Source: Denitrobaculum tricleocarpae
GTDB taxonomy: Bacteria > Pseudomonadota > Alphaproteobacteria > Kiloniellales > Kiloniellaceae
Assembly: GCF_007004665.1 (NCBI RefSeq)
Contig: NZ_ML660056.1
Location: 428,276-492,275 of the forward strand
Reading direction: 5' to 3'
DNA: 64,000 bases
Part shown: one piece after another, positions 7,893 through 15,232 of the stretch
How the letters are laid out: the number at the start of each line of letters is the position of its first letter
Numbering within the stretch: the stretch's first letter is position 1
Notes under the pieces: generated by a model
Seen by the model: only the letters and a program-made list of their open reading frames with translations
What the model was told of the DNA's origin: nothing
Databases searched by the model: none
Made by a program: the position numbers and the translations under genes

Positions 7893-10097
7893 TTACCGCT
7901 GCTCCCAAATCTGCAATGCCTTGAGCCGCTCGATCGCATCTGGATCGCCGGCCTCAATCGCGATTTCGTACCACTCTCTCGCTTTTTCAGGCTGTCCCGG
8001 CGCGCCGACCACATTCAGGCTCCGCAGATACAACGGGTCGTAAGTCTTACCGATCTCAGTGGCCGCTCGCTTGTTACCGCTATCCATGGAGAGTTCGTAA
8101 AACAGCCGGGCGGAGGCGATGTCACCAAGTGCCAGGAACTCGCGGCCCCGCTTCAGGTTTGGATCATCGACGTTCGCGTCTGATGATACCGCGGCGGTTT
8201 GCACGGCCTGCACCACCGGAGCTTCTTTTGCAGAGACCTCTGTAACGATCTCATTGGCGGCTGGCCGCTCCGCGGTTTCCGTTTCCGCCGACTGCGCCTT
8301 CTCAGCCGATTGAAGAGCAGCCGTCAGCACGGATATTCGCTCTTCGGCTTCGGTGATCCGATCCGTCAGGACAGCATTGTCATTGCGGGAGGAGACTGCC
8401 GATTGTCTGGAGGCTTGAAGCACTTGCCGCGCGCGCCCAAGTTCGCTCGCGTGTTCGGTTTTCAGAGACTCCATGAGAGCTTCTGTCTCTGCCAGTTTGC
8501 TGTCCGCGGCCGTCAGCTGTTCATCCATTCGGGCAAGCTCTTCACGAAGACCTGTCAGTTCGCCCGCCTTGCTCGCGGCGTCCTGCTCCCAGAGTTTTGC
8601 CGCTGCGCTCACACGCGCCGCCTCTTGTGCCACGGCTGCATTTTCATCTTCCAGTTCCGCCATCAGGGTTTTCGCCGTGTCTTCAGCACCTCTCAGGCTT
8701 TCTTCCAGTGCAGCGTTGCTGGCTTCCAGGCGCGCAACCACCTCTTGTGCCACCGCCAGTTCGCTGCTCAGTTTTTCTCTATCGGCTTCTGCGCCTGCCT
8801 TTAAGGCCGTCAGACTTTCCTTTACGGCGGTGAGCTCATTTTTAAGTTCAGCAACCTCGACATCCCCCGACCGGCGCGCCTTGACTTCCGTCGCCGCCGC
8901 GGCCTCCGTCGCCTCCAGCTGCCCGGTGAGTTTCTCAATGTCCGTTTGCGCAGCCGCCAGGGCCTGCGCCGTGGTGGCCGTCCCTTCCTGATTTTCCGTG
9001 ACCTTGGCTGTCAGTGCGGCAATTTCCTTGCGCGCCAGTTCGAGTTCTTCAAGGCTGCCTGTCGCCTCAGCTTCCAGGTTTTTTACCGCGGTCTTAAGCG
9101 CCTGGACCTCACCGTTTGCCAATGAGAGCGCGTCTGCACTGCGTGCGGCGTCCTGCGATGCGGCCTGCGCAGCCGCCTCCAGTCGGGCTGTGTTCTGTGC
9201 CGCCGCCGCGGCTTCCTGGGTCAAGACGGTCAGGTTAGCCTCGGCCTTGTCGGTTTGGGCTTCGAGGCGTGCAACTGTCTTGTCGTATTCCAGTTTCAGC
9301 TTTGCATTCGCTTCCTCGGCTTCATTCAGTTTTTCACCCAGGGCCGCGTTCTCTATTTCGGCCCTGGCCAGTTCTTGTGCCGTCAGCTTTACTTCCTCTG
9401 CCGACACACTGGGCGGTGCTGCGGGCTCAGACGCCGGCAGGAGAAGCGGCTCTACCCCGGCCGCCACGAGTGCCCGAACCTGAGCAGCCGCATCCTTGTG
9501 ACCGCTGTCAGCGGCGCGGAGATACCAGGCCAGGGCCAGTCCCTGACTCTGCTTCAGGAGCAGTCCTTCATTTCGCAGTTGTCCAAGGACAAACTGAGCG
9601 GATGCATACCCAGCATTGGCCGACTTGCGCAGCCATTCTTCTGCAAGGCCCGCGTCCTCCTCGGCACCCTCGCCGCGGAAATGGGCGAGCCCCAAATTGT
9701 ATTGGCCTGCCGGATGGCCCTGCTCAGCCGCTGCGCGCCAGTACTCTGCGGCCCGAACCGGGTCGGCCGTGCCCGCACTGCCTGCGGCTGTCAATTCGCC
9801 CAGCCGGTTTTGCGCATCGGCGAGGCCTTGCTTTGCCGCGCTCTCGTACCACTCAACGGCGCGCCCGATATTCTTTTCATCTGAAGCACTATCGAGATCG
9901 TAGAGCCGCGCCAGACGGTATTGGGCCCGGACATCACCGCGCGCAGCCAGGATCTTCCAGGTCGCCAGCGCTTTGACCCTATCCCCCGCGTAGAGAGAAT
10001 CGAGTGCGGTTTCATAAGTTTGGCTCAAGGCGGAATGCGGGAGCAGAAGAGCGGGTCCGAGCAGCCACACCAGCAATCTGAACTCGACGAGTTTCAC
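7893..10097 (-). CDS. Exported Sel1-repeat protein with very long coiled coil
   Basis: 734 aa from a GTG start; a GTG ten codons upstream is the alternative. This start is preferred because a G-rich Shine-Dalgarno precedes it and it gives a clean signal peptide (KLVEFRLLVWLLGPALLL...ALSQT). Residues about 30-200 hold five Sel1-like repeats, for example AAEQGHPAGQYNLGLAHFRGEG. Residues about 230-600 are an almost uninterrupted Ala/Glu-rich coiled coil. A C-terminal repeat pair (SGNKRAATEIGKTYDP, PEKAREWYEIAIEAGDPDA) closes the protein. Sel1 repeats typically mediate protein-protein contacts. It is first in the apparent operon with the TAXI and ExeA-SPOR genes, and looks like an envelope scaffold. 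The specific role is unknown. Confidence 0.8.
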   Translation of the reverse strand: MKLVEFRLLVWLLGPALLLPHSALSQTYETALDSLYAGDRVKALATWKILAARGDVRAQYRLARLYDLDSASDEKNIGRAVEWYESAAKQGLADAQNRLGELTAAGSAGTADPVRAAEYWRAAAEQGHPAGQYNLGLAHFRGEGAEEDAGLAEEWLRKSANAGYASAQFVLGQLRNEGLLLKQSQGLALAWYLRAADSGHKDAAAQVRALVAAGVEPLLLPASEPAAPPSVSAEEVKLTAQELARAEIENAALGEKLNEAEEANAKLKLEYDKTVARLEAQTDKAEANLTVLTQEAAAAAQNTARLEAAAQAASQDAARSADALSLANGEVQALKTAVKNLEAEATGSLEELELARKEIAALTAKVTENQEGTATTAQALAAAQTDIEKLTGQLEATEAAAATEVKARRSGDVEVAELKNELTAVKESLTALKAGAEADREKLSSELAVAQEVVARLEASNAALEESLRGAEDTAKTLMAELEDENAAVAQEAARVSAAAKLWEQDAASKAGELTGLREELARMDEQLTAADSKLAETEALMESLKTEHASELGRARQVLQASRQSAVSSRNDNAVLTDRITEAEERISVLTAALQSAEKAQSAETETAERPAANEIVTEVSAKEAPVVQAVQTAAVSSDANVDDPNLKRGREFLALGDIASARLFYELSMDSGNKRAATEIGKTYDPLYLRSLNVVGAPGQPEKAREWYEIAIEAGDPDAIERLKALQIWEQR

Positions 10098-10351
10098 AGC
10101 CCCAGGTCCCCCAAACCATTTGAACACTCACAAATTTAATATAGCACCTCTGGAAAGGAAATATACAAGTCTGTAGGTGCAGATTGGTCTGAAGGGTGAG
10201 TTAATCGAGAGCAGGCCTCACCCGTTTGGGGTACAAATCAGCTTCGCGCAGAGAAACAGCCTGAAGAAATCCGATCTCCAGCGTCTTTCCAGCGCGTGGC
10301 CGATATCGTAACGAACGCCGAAAATCTGAGGGAGGTTCGGATCGGACAGCT

Positions 10352-11521
10352 TTAGAGTGTGATCGCGTAGCGTTCTATAAATGAACGATCCGGCTCGACA
10401 CCCAGTCCGGGGCCCTCTGGCACTGAGGCGAAACCGCCGGTCCTGACGACCTGTCCCTGAATATCCAGCGGCTCTGCCAGCAGCTCGTCGCGAAAACGGT
10501 TGTCTGTGGTGTCAAATTCCAACAAGGGTTCACGCGGAAAGAGCCCGCCGGGAAGCGGCGGCATCGCCGCCAGCAGATGAAGATTGGCAGCGACCGCGAC
10601 AGCTGAACCCCAGACATGATTGACGACCGGCGTGAAATGCGTGTGGGCAAGCGCAACCACTTTAAGATACTCGGAGATCCCGCCCAGCGCGCAAACCTCC
10701 GGCTGAGCGATATCCAGACACCTGCCCTCCAGCAGATGACGCCAGCCCCAGCGTGTGAATTCCGCCTCGCCTCCCGAGATATTGACCTTTAGCCTTGTTC
10801 TCAGCTCCCGGTAACCATCCAGGTCTTCCGGCGCCACGGGCTCTTCAAACCAGTAAGCGTCCAATTCAGAAAGTGCCTCACCGACAAACAGCGCGTCGTT
10901 CGTTGTGTAGCAGTGATTGGCATCGGCCATAAACGGGAAGTCATCACCCACGCCGCGCCGAACAGCCTCGGCCAGACGGACATCGCTCTTCGCGCCAAGA
11001 CCGAGTTTCATTTTCGTTGCAGCGAAACCGGCAGCCTTGATCGCGGCTGCTTCCTCTTCGAAACGGGACAGGTGGGACGCGAGATCTTCCCGCTTTAGCA
11101 TCATCCCATAACCGTAGACCGGCACCCGGTCGCGCTGTTGTCCGCCGATCAGCTTACAGAGGGGCAAACCGGTAATCTTGCCCGTCAGATCCCAGAGTGC
11201 GATATCGACGCCCGACAGGGCCTGAAGCGGCATCCCCTTCTGCGCGTGATCACGCAGCAGATTGTAGACCTTGTGCCAAATCACTTCCCGGTCGACCGGA
11301 TCATGGCCGATGATCATCGGCTGAATGACGCGCTCGACAATTGTTTTGTTGGCCAGCGCCACGTTGCCCGGGCCGAAACACTCGCCCCATCCGCTCAGGC
11401 CTTCGTCTGTTCGGACTTCCACCAGATGCGCCGAACGTTTCGCATAATACTGCTGAGAATACCCGAGCTCCTCCGGCAGATCGTACTGCAGGACGTGGCT
11501 AACGACTTCGGTGATCTTCAT
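10352..11521 (-). CDS. Mandelate racemase/muconate lactonizing enzyme family protein (sugar-acid dehydratase type)
   Basis: 389-aa enolase-superfamily enzyme that abstracts an alpha-proton from a carboxylate substrate. Numbered from MKITEV, visible catalytic groups are K170-x-K172 (TKMKLG), metal ligands D200 (MADANH), E226 (FEEP) and E252 (SGGE), and H302 (VNHVWGSA), pairing with D270. This Lys plus His-Asp arrangement belongs to the mandelate-racemase subgroup, which includes several acid-sugar dehydratases. The ATG at 11521 has AGAAGG six bases upstream. With the DctP binding protein and the GntR regulator it suggests a sugar-acid catabolic locus; the actual substrate cannot be read from sequence alone. 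Confidence 0.88.
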   Translation of the reverse strand: MKITEVVSHVLQYDLPEELGYSQQYYAKRSAHLVEVRTDEGLSGWGECFGPGNVALANKTIVERVIQPMIIGHDPVDREVIWHKVYNLLRDHAQKGMPLQALSGVDIALWDLTGKITGLPLCKLIGGQQRDRVPVYGYGMMLKREDLASHLSRFEEEAAAIKAAGFAATKMKLGLGAKSDVRLAEAVRRGVGDDFPFMADANHCYTTNDALFVGEALSELDAYWFEEPVAPEDLDGYRELRTRLKVNISGGEAEFTRWGWRHLLEGRCLDIAQPEVCALGGISEYLKVVALAHTHFTPVVNHVWGSAVAVAANLHLLAAMPPLPGGLFPREPLLEFDTTDNRFRDELLAEPLDIQGQVVRTGGFASVPEGPGLGVEPDRSFIERYAITL

Positions 11522-11546
11522 GAGAGCCTTCTCAGGCAAAAAGACA

Positions 11547-11592
11547 CTGCAGGCGGCCAGAAAATTTGACCAGGAGTCTTAGCCGCCTGCAG
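11547..11592 (-). terminator. Intra-operon hairpin between dctP-type gene and dehydratase gene
   Basis: Perfect 11-bp inverted repeat CTGCAGGCGGC (11547-11557) / GCCGCCTGCAG (11582-11592) with a 24-nt loop, starting 11 bp after the binding-protein stop. No T-run follows on the minus strand, so it may act as an attenuator or as a 3' stabiliser of the binding-protein mRNA rather than a full terminator. Confidence 0.6.
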
Positions 11593-11603
11593 CTATTTCA
11601 GGC

Positions 11604-12632
11604 CTACTTTACGAGGCCGAGCTGGCGCAGATACGCCATGTGGCTCTCAACCAGAGCCTTTGCTTCCGGAGTGGTTGCAAAGTCACCCCAGGCAGCCTGG
11701 GCGGCGTCACGGAAAGCCTGACGGTCTTCAGGCGACCAGTCGTAGACGTTTACGCCCTGCTCCTTGAGCTGGGCGGCAGCTTCGGCATTCTTTTTCTCAA
11801 ACGTCAGCGCCGTTTTCAGGGCCAATGCCTGCATCGCGGTCGACATGATCCGCTGATGGTTCTCCGGCATGCCATCCCAAACGCTCTTGTTGCACGCCAG
11901 GTGGTCTGACGGCATGGAGTGGAAGCCGGGATAGTTGGTGTGCTTCACCAGGTCGTACAGACCAAGACCGACGTTGTTCGCGATACCGGACGCATCGGCA
12001 CCGTCAATAATACCGGTCTCGAGCGCCGTGAAGATCTCCGTGAAGTCCATCACGATCGGACTTGCGCCAAGATTTTCAAAAATTTTGGTTTCCATGCCGG
12101 GCGGTGAGCGGAATTTCCAGTCCTTGAAGTCCGCCGCATTGCGGATCGGCTTCGAGGATGCGAGCGATTCCTGCCCCGGGACCCACCAGCCGATCAGCTG
12201 CATATCATAGTTGTTGTAGAGCTTCTGTGCGGCTTCCAGACCGCCGCCGTAATAGAGCCAGGAGAGCTGCTGATAAGGCGTGTCATAGCCGCCCATAATA
12301 TCGCCGACGAACTGAAACGCCGGGTTCTTACCGGTTTGATAAGCGCCGCCGGTCATATCACAGTCGAGGATCCCGGACGCTGCCGCGTCGAAGGTCTCCA
12401 CCGACTTCACGACGGACGAGGAATAGAACATCTCGACCTTGATTTCGCCACCGGACATGGTCTGAATATCGTCGATGTATTCCGCTGCAAGTTTGCCGGA
12501 CACCGTCTCCGGGCCGAAATGGGTCTGAATGCGCAGGTTCGTCTCCGCAGCCGTCGCAGCAGTGCCTGCCAGACTTGCAAGGGCAACCGCCGCAATGCAG
12601 CCCGTCAGGGTCTTGGTTTTCTTCTCGTACAT
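11604..12632 (-). CDS. TRAP transporter substrate-binding protein (DctP family)
   Basis: 342-aa periplasmic receptor of a tripartite (TRAP) carboxylate or sugar-acid transporter. An N-terminal signal peptide (GCIAAVALASLAGTAATAAE) is followed by NLRIQTHFGPETVSGKLAAEYIDDI, and the DctP hallmarks KDWKFRSPPGMETKIFENLGA and EIFTALETGIIDGAD are present. The carboxylate-binding arginine is expected in the KFRSPPG segment. GGGAGG precedes the ATG. The membrane subunits DctQ and DctM are absent from both sides, so it must pair with subunits encoded elsewhere. Regulation by the upstream GntR gene is likely. The adjacent MR-family enzyme suggests a sugar-acid ligand (inference). Confidence 0.92.
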   Translation of the reverse strand: MYEKKTKTLTGCIAAVALASLAGTAATAAETNLRIQTHFGPETVSGKLAAEYIDDIQTMSGGEIKVEMFYSSSVVKSVETFDAAASGILDCDMTGGAYQTGKNPAFQFVGDIMGGYDTPYQQLSWLYYGGGLEAAQKLYNNYDMQLIGWWVPGQESLASSKPIRNAADFKDWKFRSPPGMETKIFENLGASPIVMDFTEIFTALETGIIDGADASGIANNVGLGLYDLVKHTNYPGFHSMPSDHLACNKSVWDGMPENHQRIMSTAMQALALKTALTFEKKNAEAAAQLKEQGVNVYDWSPEDRQAFRDAAQAAWGDFATTPEAKALVESHMAYLRQLGLVK

Positions 12633-12881
12633 AGATTCCTCCCTATTGACTTTCTATCTCAGGCATCCTGCTCCCGTGGCTCCGGCGGCAAATGCCCATG
12701 CAGTTTAACAGCACGGCGCTGTCAGGAAACGGCGTTGTGCCGCCGCCCTATCTTTTTGTTTTTATTGAACCACCTCCCCTTTCAGGCTGCCTCTTCGGGC
12801 AGCTCTTTGTTCGTGCCTTCAGTACCAGAAGGATCACACTTATAGCCCCTGCCTCGCGCTATCTCATGACCGTGAACAGCG

Positions 12882-13628
12882 TCATCGAGACGCCCCCATT
12901 TCCAACTCTCGTTCAAGCCGCTCATTGGCGTCGGAAAGAAGCTGCTCCATAACCGCTTCCGCCAGCGGCCCGTCTCCGGTTGCAATCGCCTCATAGACCC
13001 GTCGGTGAAACGGGATCGAGGCCTCGTTTTCTCTTGGGTCTTTGTTTGTCAAACGGATGCTGCTGAGCAGGGCCGAGTAGATCATGCCCTCCATCGCAAT
13101 CAGAAACTCATTCTGGGCCGCCCGAAGGATTGCGCCATGGAAGGAGGCATCAGCTAAAACGAAGTCCTCAACCGAACCTCTTTCCTCTTCCATGCGTTTG
13201 ACTGCGGTCTCGATCCCGCTTTTCTCGGCGTCCGAGGCGCGTTCGGCCGCCCAGCGCGCGGCTTTCGGTTCGAACATTCGGCGCGCTTCCATCAGCTGGC
13301 GCAAAAAGCCTCGGTCAGGTGCGGCCGACTGATACCAGTCCAGCACGTCGTCATCCAAGAGCCCCCAGCTGCCGCGCGGACGAACCCGTGTACCAACGCC
13401 GCGACGAACTTCCAACAGACCTTTGCCAACGAGTATCTTGACCGCATCGCGAACGACCGATCGGCTCACGTGGTAGCGCATCGCCAATGCGCCTTCGTCC
13501 TCGACCAACCGGCCCGGTTCGTAGCCGCCGCCAAGAATTCGCCGGCCCAAATCCCTTGCCATGTCGGTCGCGAGGCTCGGCGCCGGTCCCGGCGCCTGCT
13601 TCAGGTCATAAAAGCCAATACCACCCAT
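12882..13628 (-). CDS. GntR-family transcriptional regulator (FadR/FCD subfamily)
   Basis: 248 aa. An N-terminal winged helix (about 20-90: LGRRILGGGYEPGRLVEDEGALAMR, then the recognition helix SRSVVRDAVKILVGKGLL) is joined to an all-helical FCD ligand domain (about 100-240). Ligand-pocket histidines lie in ADASFHGAILRAAQN and in FHRRVYEAI, as in sugar-acid-responsive members. The arrangement resembles DgoR/UxuR-type repressors. It is encoded upstream of the DctP and dehydratase genes on the same strand and has a perfect palindrome 11 bp before its start, so autoregulation is plausible. The inducer is unknown; a sugar acid or its degradation product fits the neighbours. Confidence 0.9.
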   Translation of the reverse strand: MGGIGFYDLKQAPGPAPSLATDMARDLGRRILGGGYEPGRLVEDEGALAMRYHVSRSVVRDAVKILVGKGLLEVRRGVGTRVRPRGSWGLLDDDVLDWYQSAAPDRGFLRQLMEARRMFEPKAARWAAERASDAEKSGIETAVKRMEEERGSVEDFVLADASFHGAILRAAQNEFLIAMEGMIYSALLSSIRLTNKDPRENEASIPFHRRVYEAIATGDGPLAEAVMEQLLSDANERLERELEMGASR

Positions 13629-13638
13629 GCCCTGACTC

Positions 13639-13655
13639 TAAACATATGATGTTTA
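13639..13655. promoter_or_regulatory. Perfect palindrome, candidate GntR operator
   Basis: TAAACAT-ATG-ATGTTTA is a perfect 7-bp inverted repeat with a 3-bp spacer, ending 11 bp upstream of the GntR start codon. Position and symmetry suit an autoregulatory operator. No second copy is seen before the DctP gene. Confidence 0.5.
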
Positions 13656-13931
13656 TCGAATCAACGCCTTTGCGCCTATGCAGGTTCTACCACCATCTCC
13701 GGCCTTTGTTTGCTACACTCATGCAATAATTCTTTGCGGCAGACAAAGCCTCCCTAACACGTAAATAAATAAGCACGGACAAAGGAAATACTATTCACTG
13801 GTGTGCATTTCTTAAACACATGAAAATATGACCGTTTTCCCTAAAATAACTGCAACTTTAAATTTATATTTAACAAATTTTAAATTATTTAAAGATTAAG
13901 AGTCTCTTACCCGACACTACCTTCATAAGGT
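13656..13931. other. AT-rich intergenic stretch
   Basis: No gene is seen. From about 13740 to 13915 the sequence is much more AT-rich than its surroundings, with runs such as AAATTTATATTTAAC. It should contain the divergent promoters of the GntR gene and the histidine-kinase gene and may be a bendable or protein-bound region. I cannot fix promoter boxes. Confidence 0.4.
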
Positions 13932-15200
13932 TTGCGCCTGATGTTTCCTGTGCCCTTCAATGATACGCAGAGGCTCGAAGCACTCGAATCCTATGACGTA
14001 TTGGATACCGGCCCCAATGAAGCCTTGGATTGCCTCACCCGCGTCGCAAGTGCGCATTTCAAGTGTCCGGTCGCCCTGGTATCGCTTGTCGACGAGACCC
14101 GGCAGTGGTTTAAGTCCGGACACGGCCTTGAGGCTGTTGAGACCGATCGCGAATCGGCCTTTTGCGGCCACACAATACAGACCAATGAGCCTCTGGTTAT
14201 CCTGGACGCCACCCGCGACGCCAGGTTCTCCGACAACACCCTGGTTTGCGGATCACCGGAAATCCGGTTTTATGCCGGCGCGCCACTTATCACACCGCTC
14301 GGCTTTCGATTGGGAACCTTCTGCGTCATTGATGTGGAAGCCCGCGAAGACTTCAGCAGCGCCGACACAGCCACCCTGAAAGACTTTGCGAAGACTGCGA
14401 TGGAGATGCTCGAACTCCAGCGCAGAGTAAAGTCGCACGAGGCACAGCCGCCCGAAAACGATTGCGCGGAAAAGGCACGCGTCGATCTCTTTTCAACCGT
14501 AGCCCACGAGATCAGGTCCCCGGTCGCTGCGCTCTGCAGTTCCGCAAAGATACTGGAGAGTCAGATCTTCGGGCCCCCAGGCGACGAACGATATCTAGAA
14601 TTTTTCTGCATGATGTCGGAGACGGCGGAGCAGGTCGTGAACCTGGCCGACCGCATGTTGAACTTCGCCCGCCTGCGCACCGGCGATGTGGAGATGAAAG
14701 AAGAGCTTGTGGGCGTGCGGGATCTTCTGGGAAAAGCAAAACGCCTGGCCGTTATGGAAAGCGGTGCGGACGGAGCCTGCGTGCGGATCGCTGACATGGA
14801 GCACGAAATTTTCGTCCGGGCCGATAAGGTTTATCTGGCACAAATGCTCCAGAATCTTATCCTGAACGCATTGAAGTATAACGATGGCAACCCCGAAATT
14901 CTTCTCAACGCCGGGCTTTCCGATGCAGGCGTTTTGACAATTGACGTCATTGATTCGGGCATTGGCATGAACGAAGAGGGTATTCGCCTCGCCCTTCAGC
15001 CTTATGCCCAAATTCAACAGACCGGGCGGAAATTTGTAGGCGGGGTCGGTATCGGTCTGCCACTGGTCAAGCGCCTGATAGAAATGCACGGCGGCCGACT
15101 TGCAATCGAGAGCAAAGAGAACATCGGGACCAAAGCATCCCTGCTTTTGCCTGCTTACCGCGTTGAGAGTATCAGAGACCTAGCTGTCCCATTGCTATAG
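13932..15200 (+). CDS. GAF-domain sensor histidine kinase
   Basis: 422-aa soluble histidine kinase without membrane segments. A GAF domain occupies about residues 15-165, with the family-typical FCGHTIQTNEPLVILDATRDARF and YAGAPLITPLGFRLGTFCVID. The HisKA dimerisation helix carries H192 in the H-box HEIRSPVAAL. The ATPase domain shows an N-box (NLILNALKYN), G1 (DSGIGM) and G2 (GVGIGLPLVK). It should autophosphorylate H192 in response to a small molecule or redox signal bound by GAF. No response regulator is adjacent, so it is an orphan kinase. It converges on the Ser/Thr kinase gene with a 32-bp gap. Confidence 0.9.
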   Translation: MRLMFPVPFNDTQRLEALESYDVLDTGPNEALDCLTRVASAHFKCPVALVSLVDETRQWFKSGHGLEAVETDRESAFCGHTIQTNEPLVILDATRDARFSDNTLVCGSPEIRFYAGAPLITPLGFRLGTFCVIDVEAREDFSSADTATLKDFAKTAMEMLELQRRVKSHEAQPPENDCAEKARVDLFSTVAHEIRSPVAALCSSAKILESQIFGPPGDERYLEFFCMMSETAEQVVNLADRMLNFARLRTGDVEMKEELVGVRDLLGKAKRLAVMESGADGACVRIADMEHEIFVRADKVYLAQMLQNLILNALKYNDGNPEILLNAGLSDAGVLTIDVIDSGIGMNEEGIRLALQPYAQIQQTGRKFVGGVGIGLPLVKRLIEMHGGRLAIESKENIGTKASLLLPAYRVESIRDLAVPLL

Positions 15201-15232
15201 AGACAAAGGTATCACACGGGATTTACGACGCC

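Noticed and set aside
8119..9976. Several long plus-strand frames (for example 9269-9976)
   Set aside because: They are antisense to the Ala/Glu-rich coiled coil of the Sel1-repeat gene, whose repetitive codons keep other frames open.
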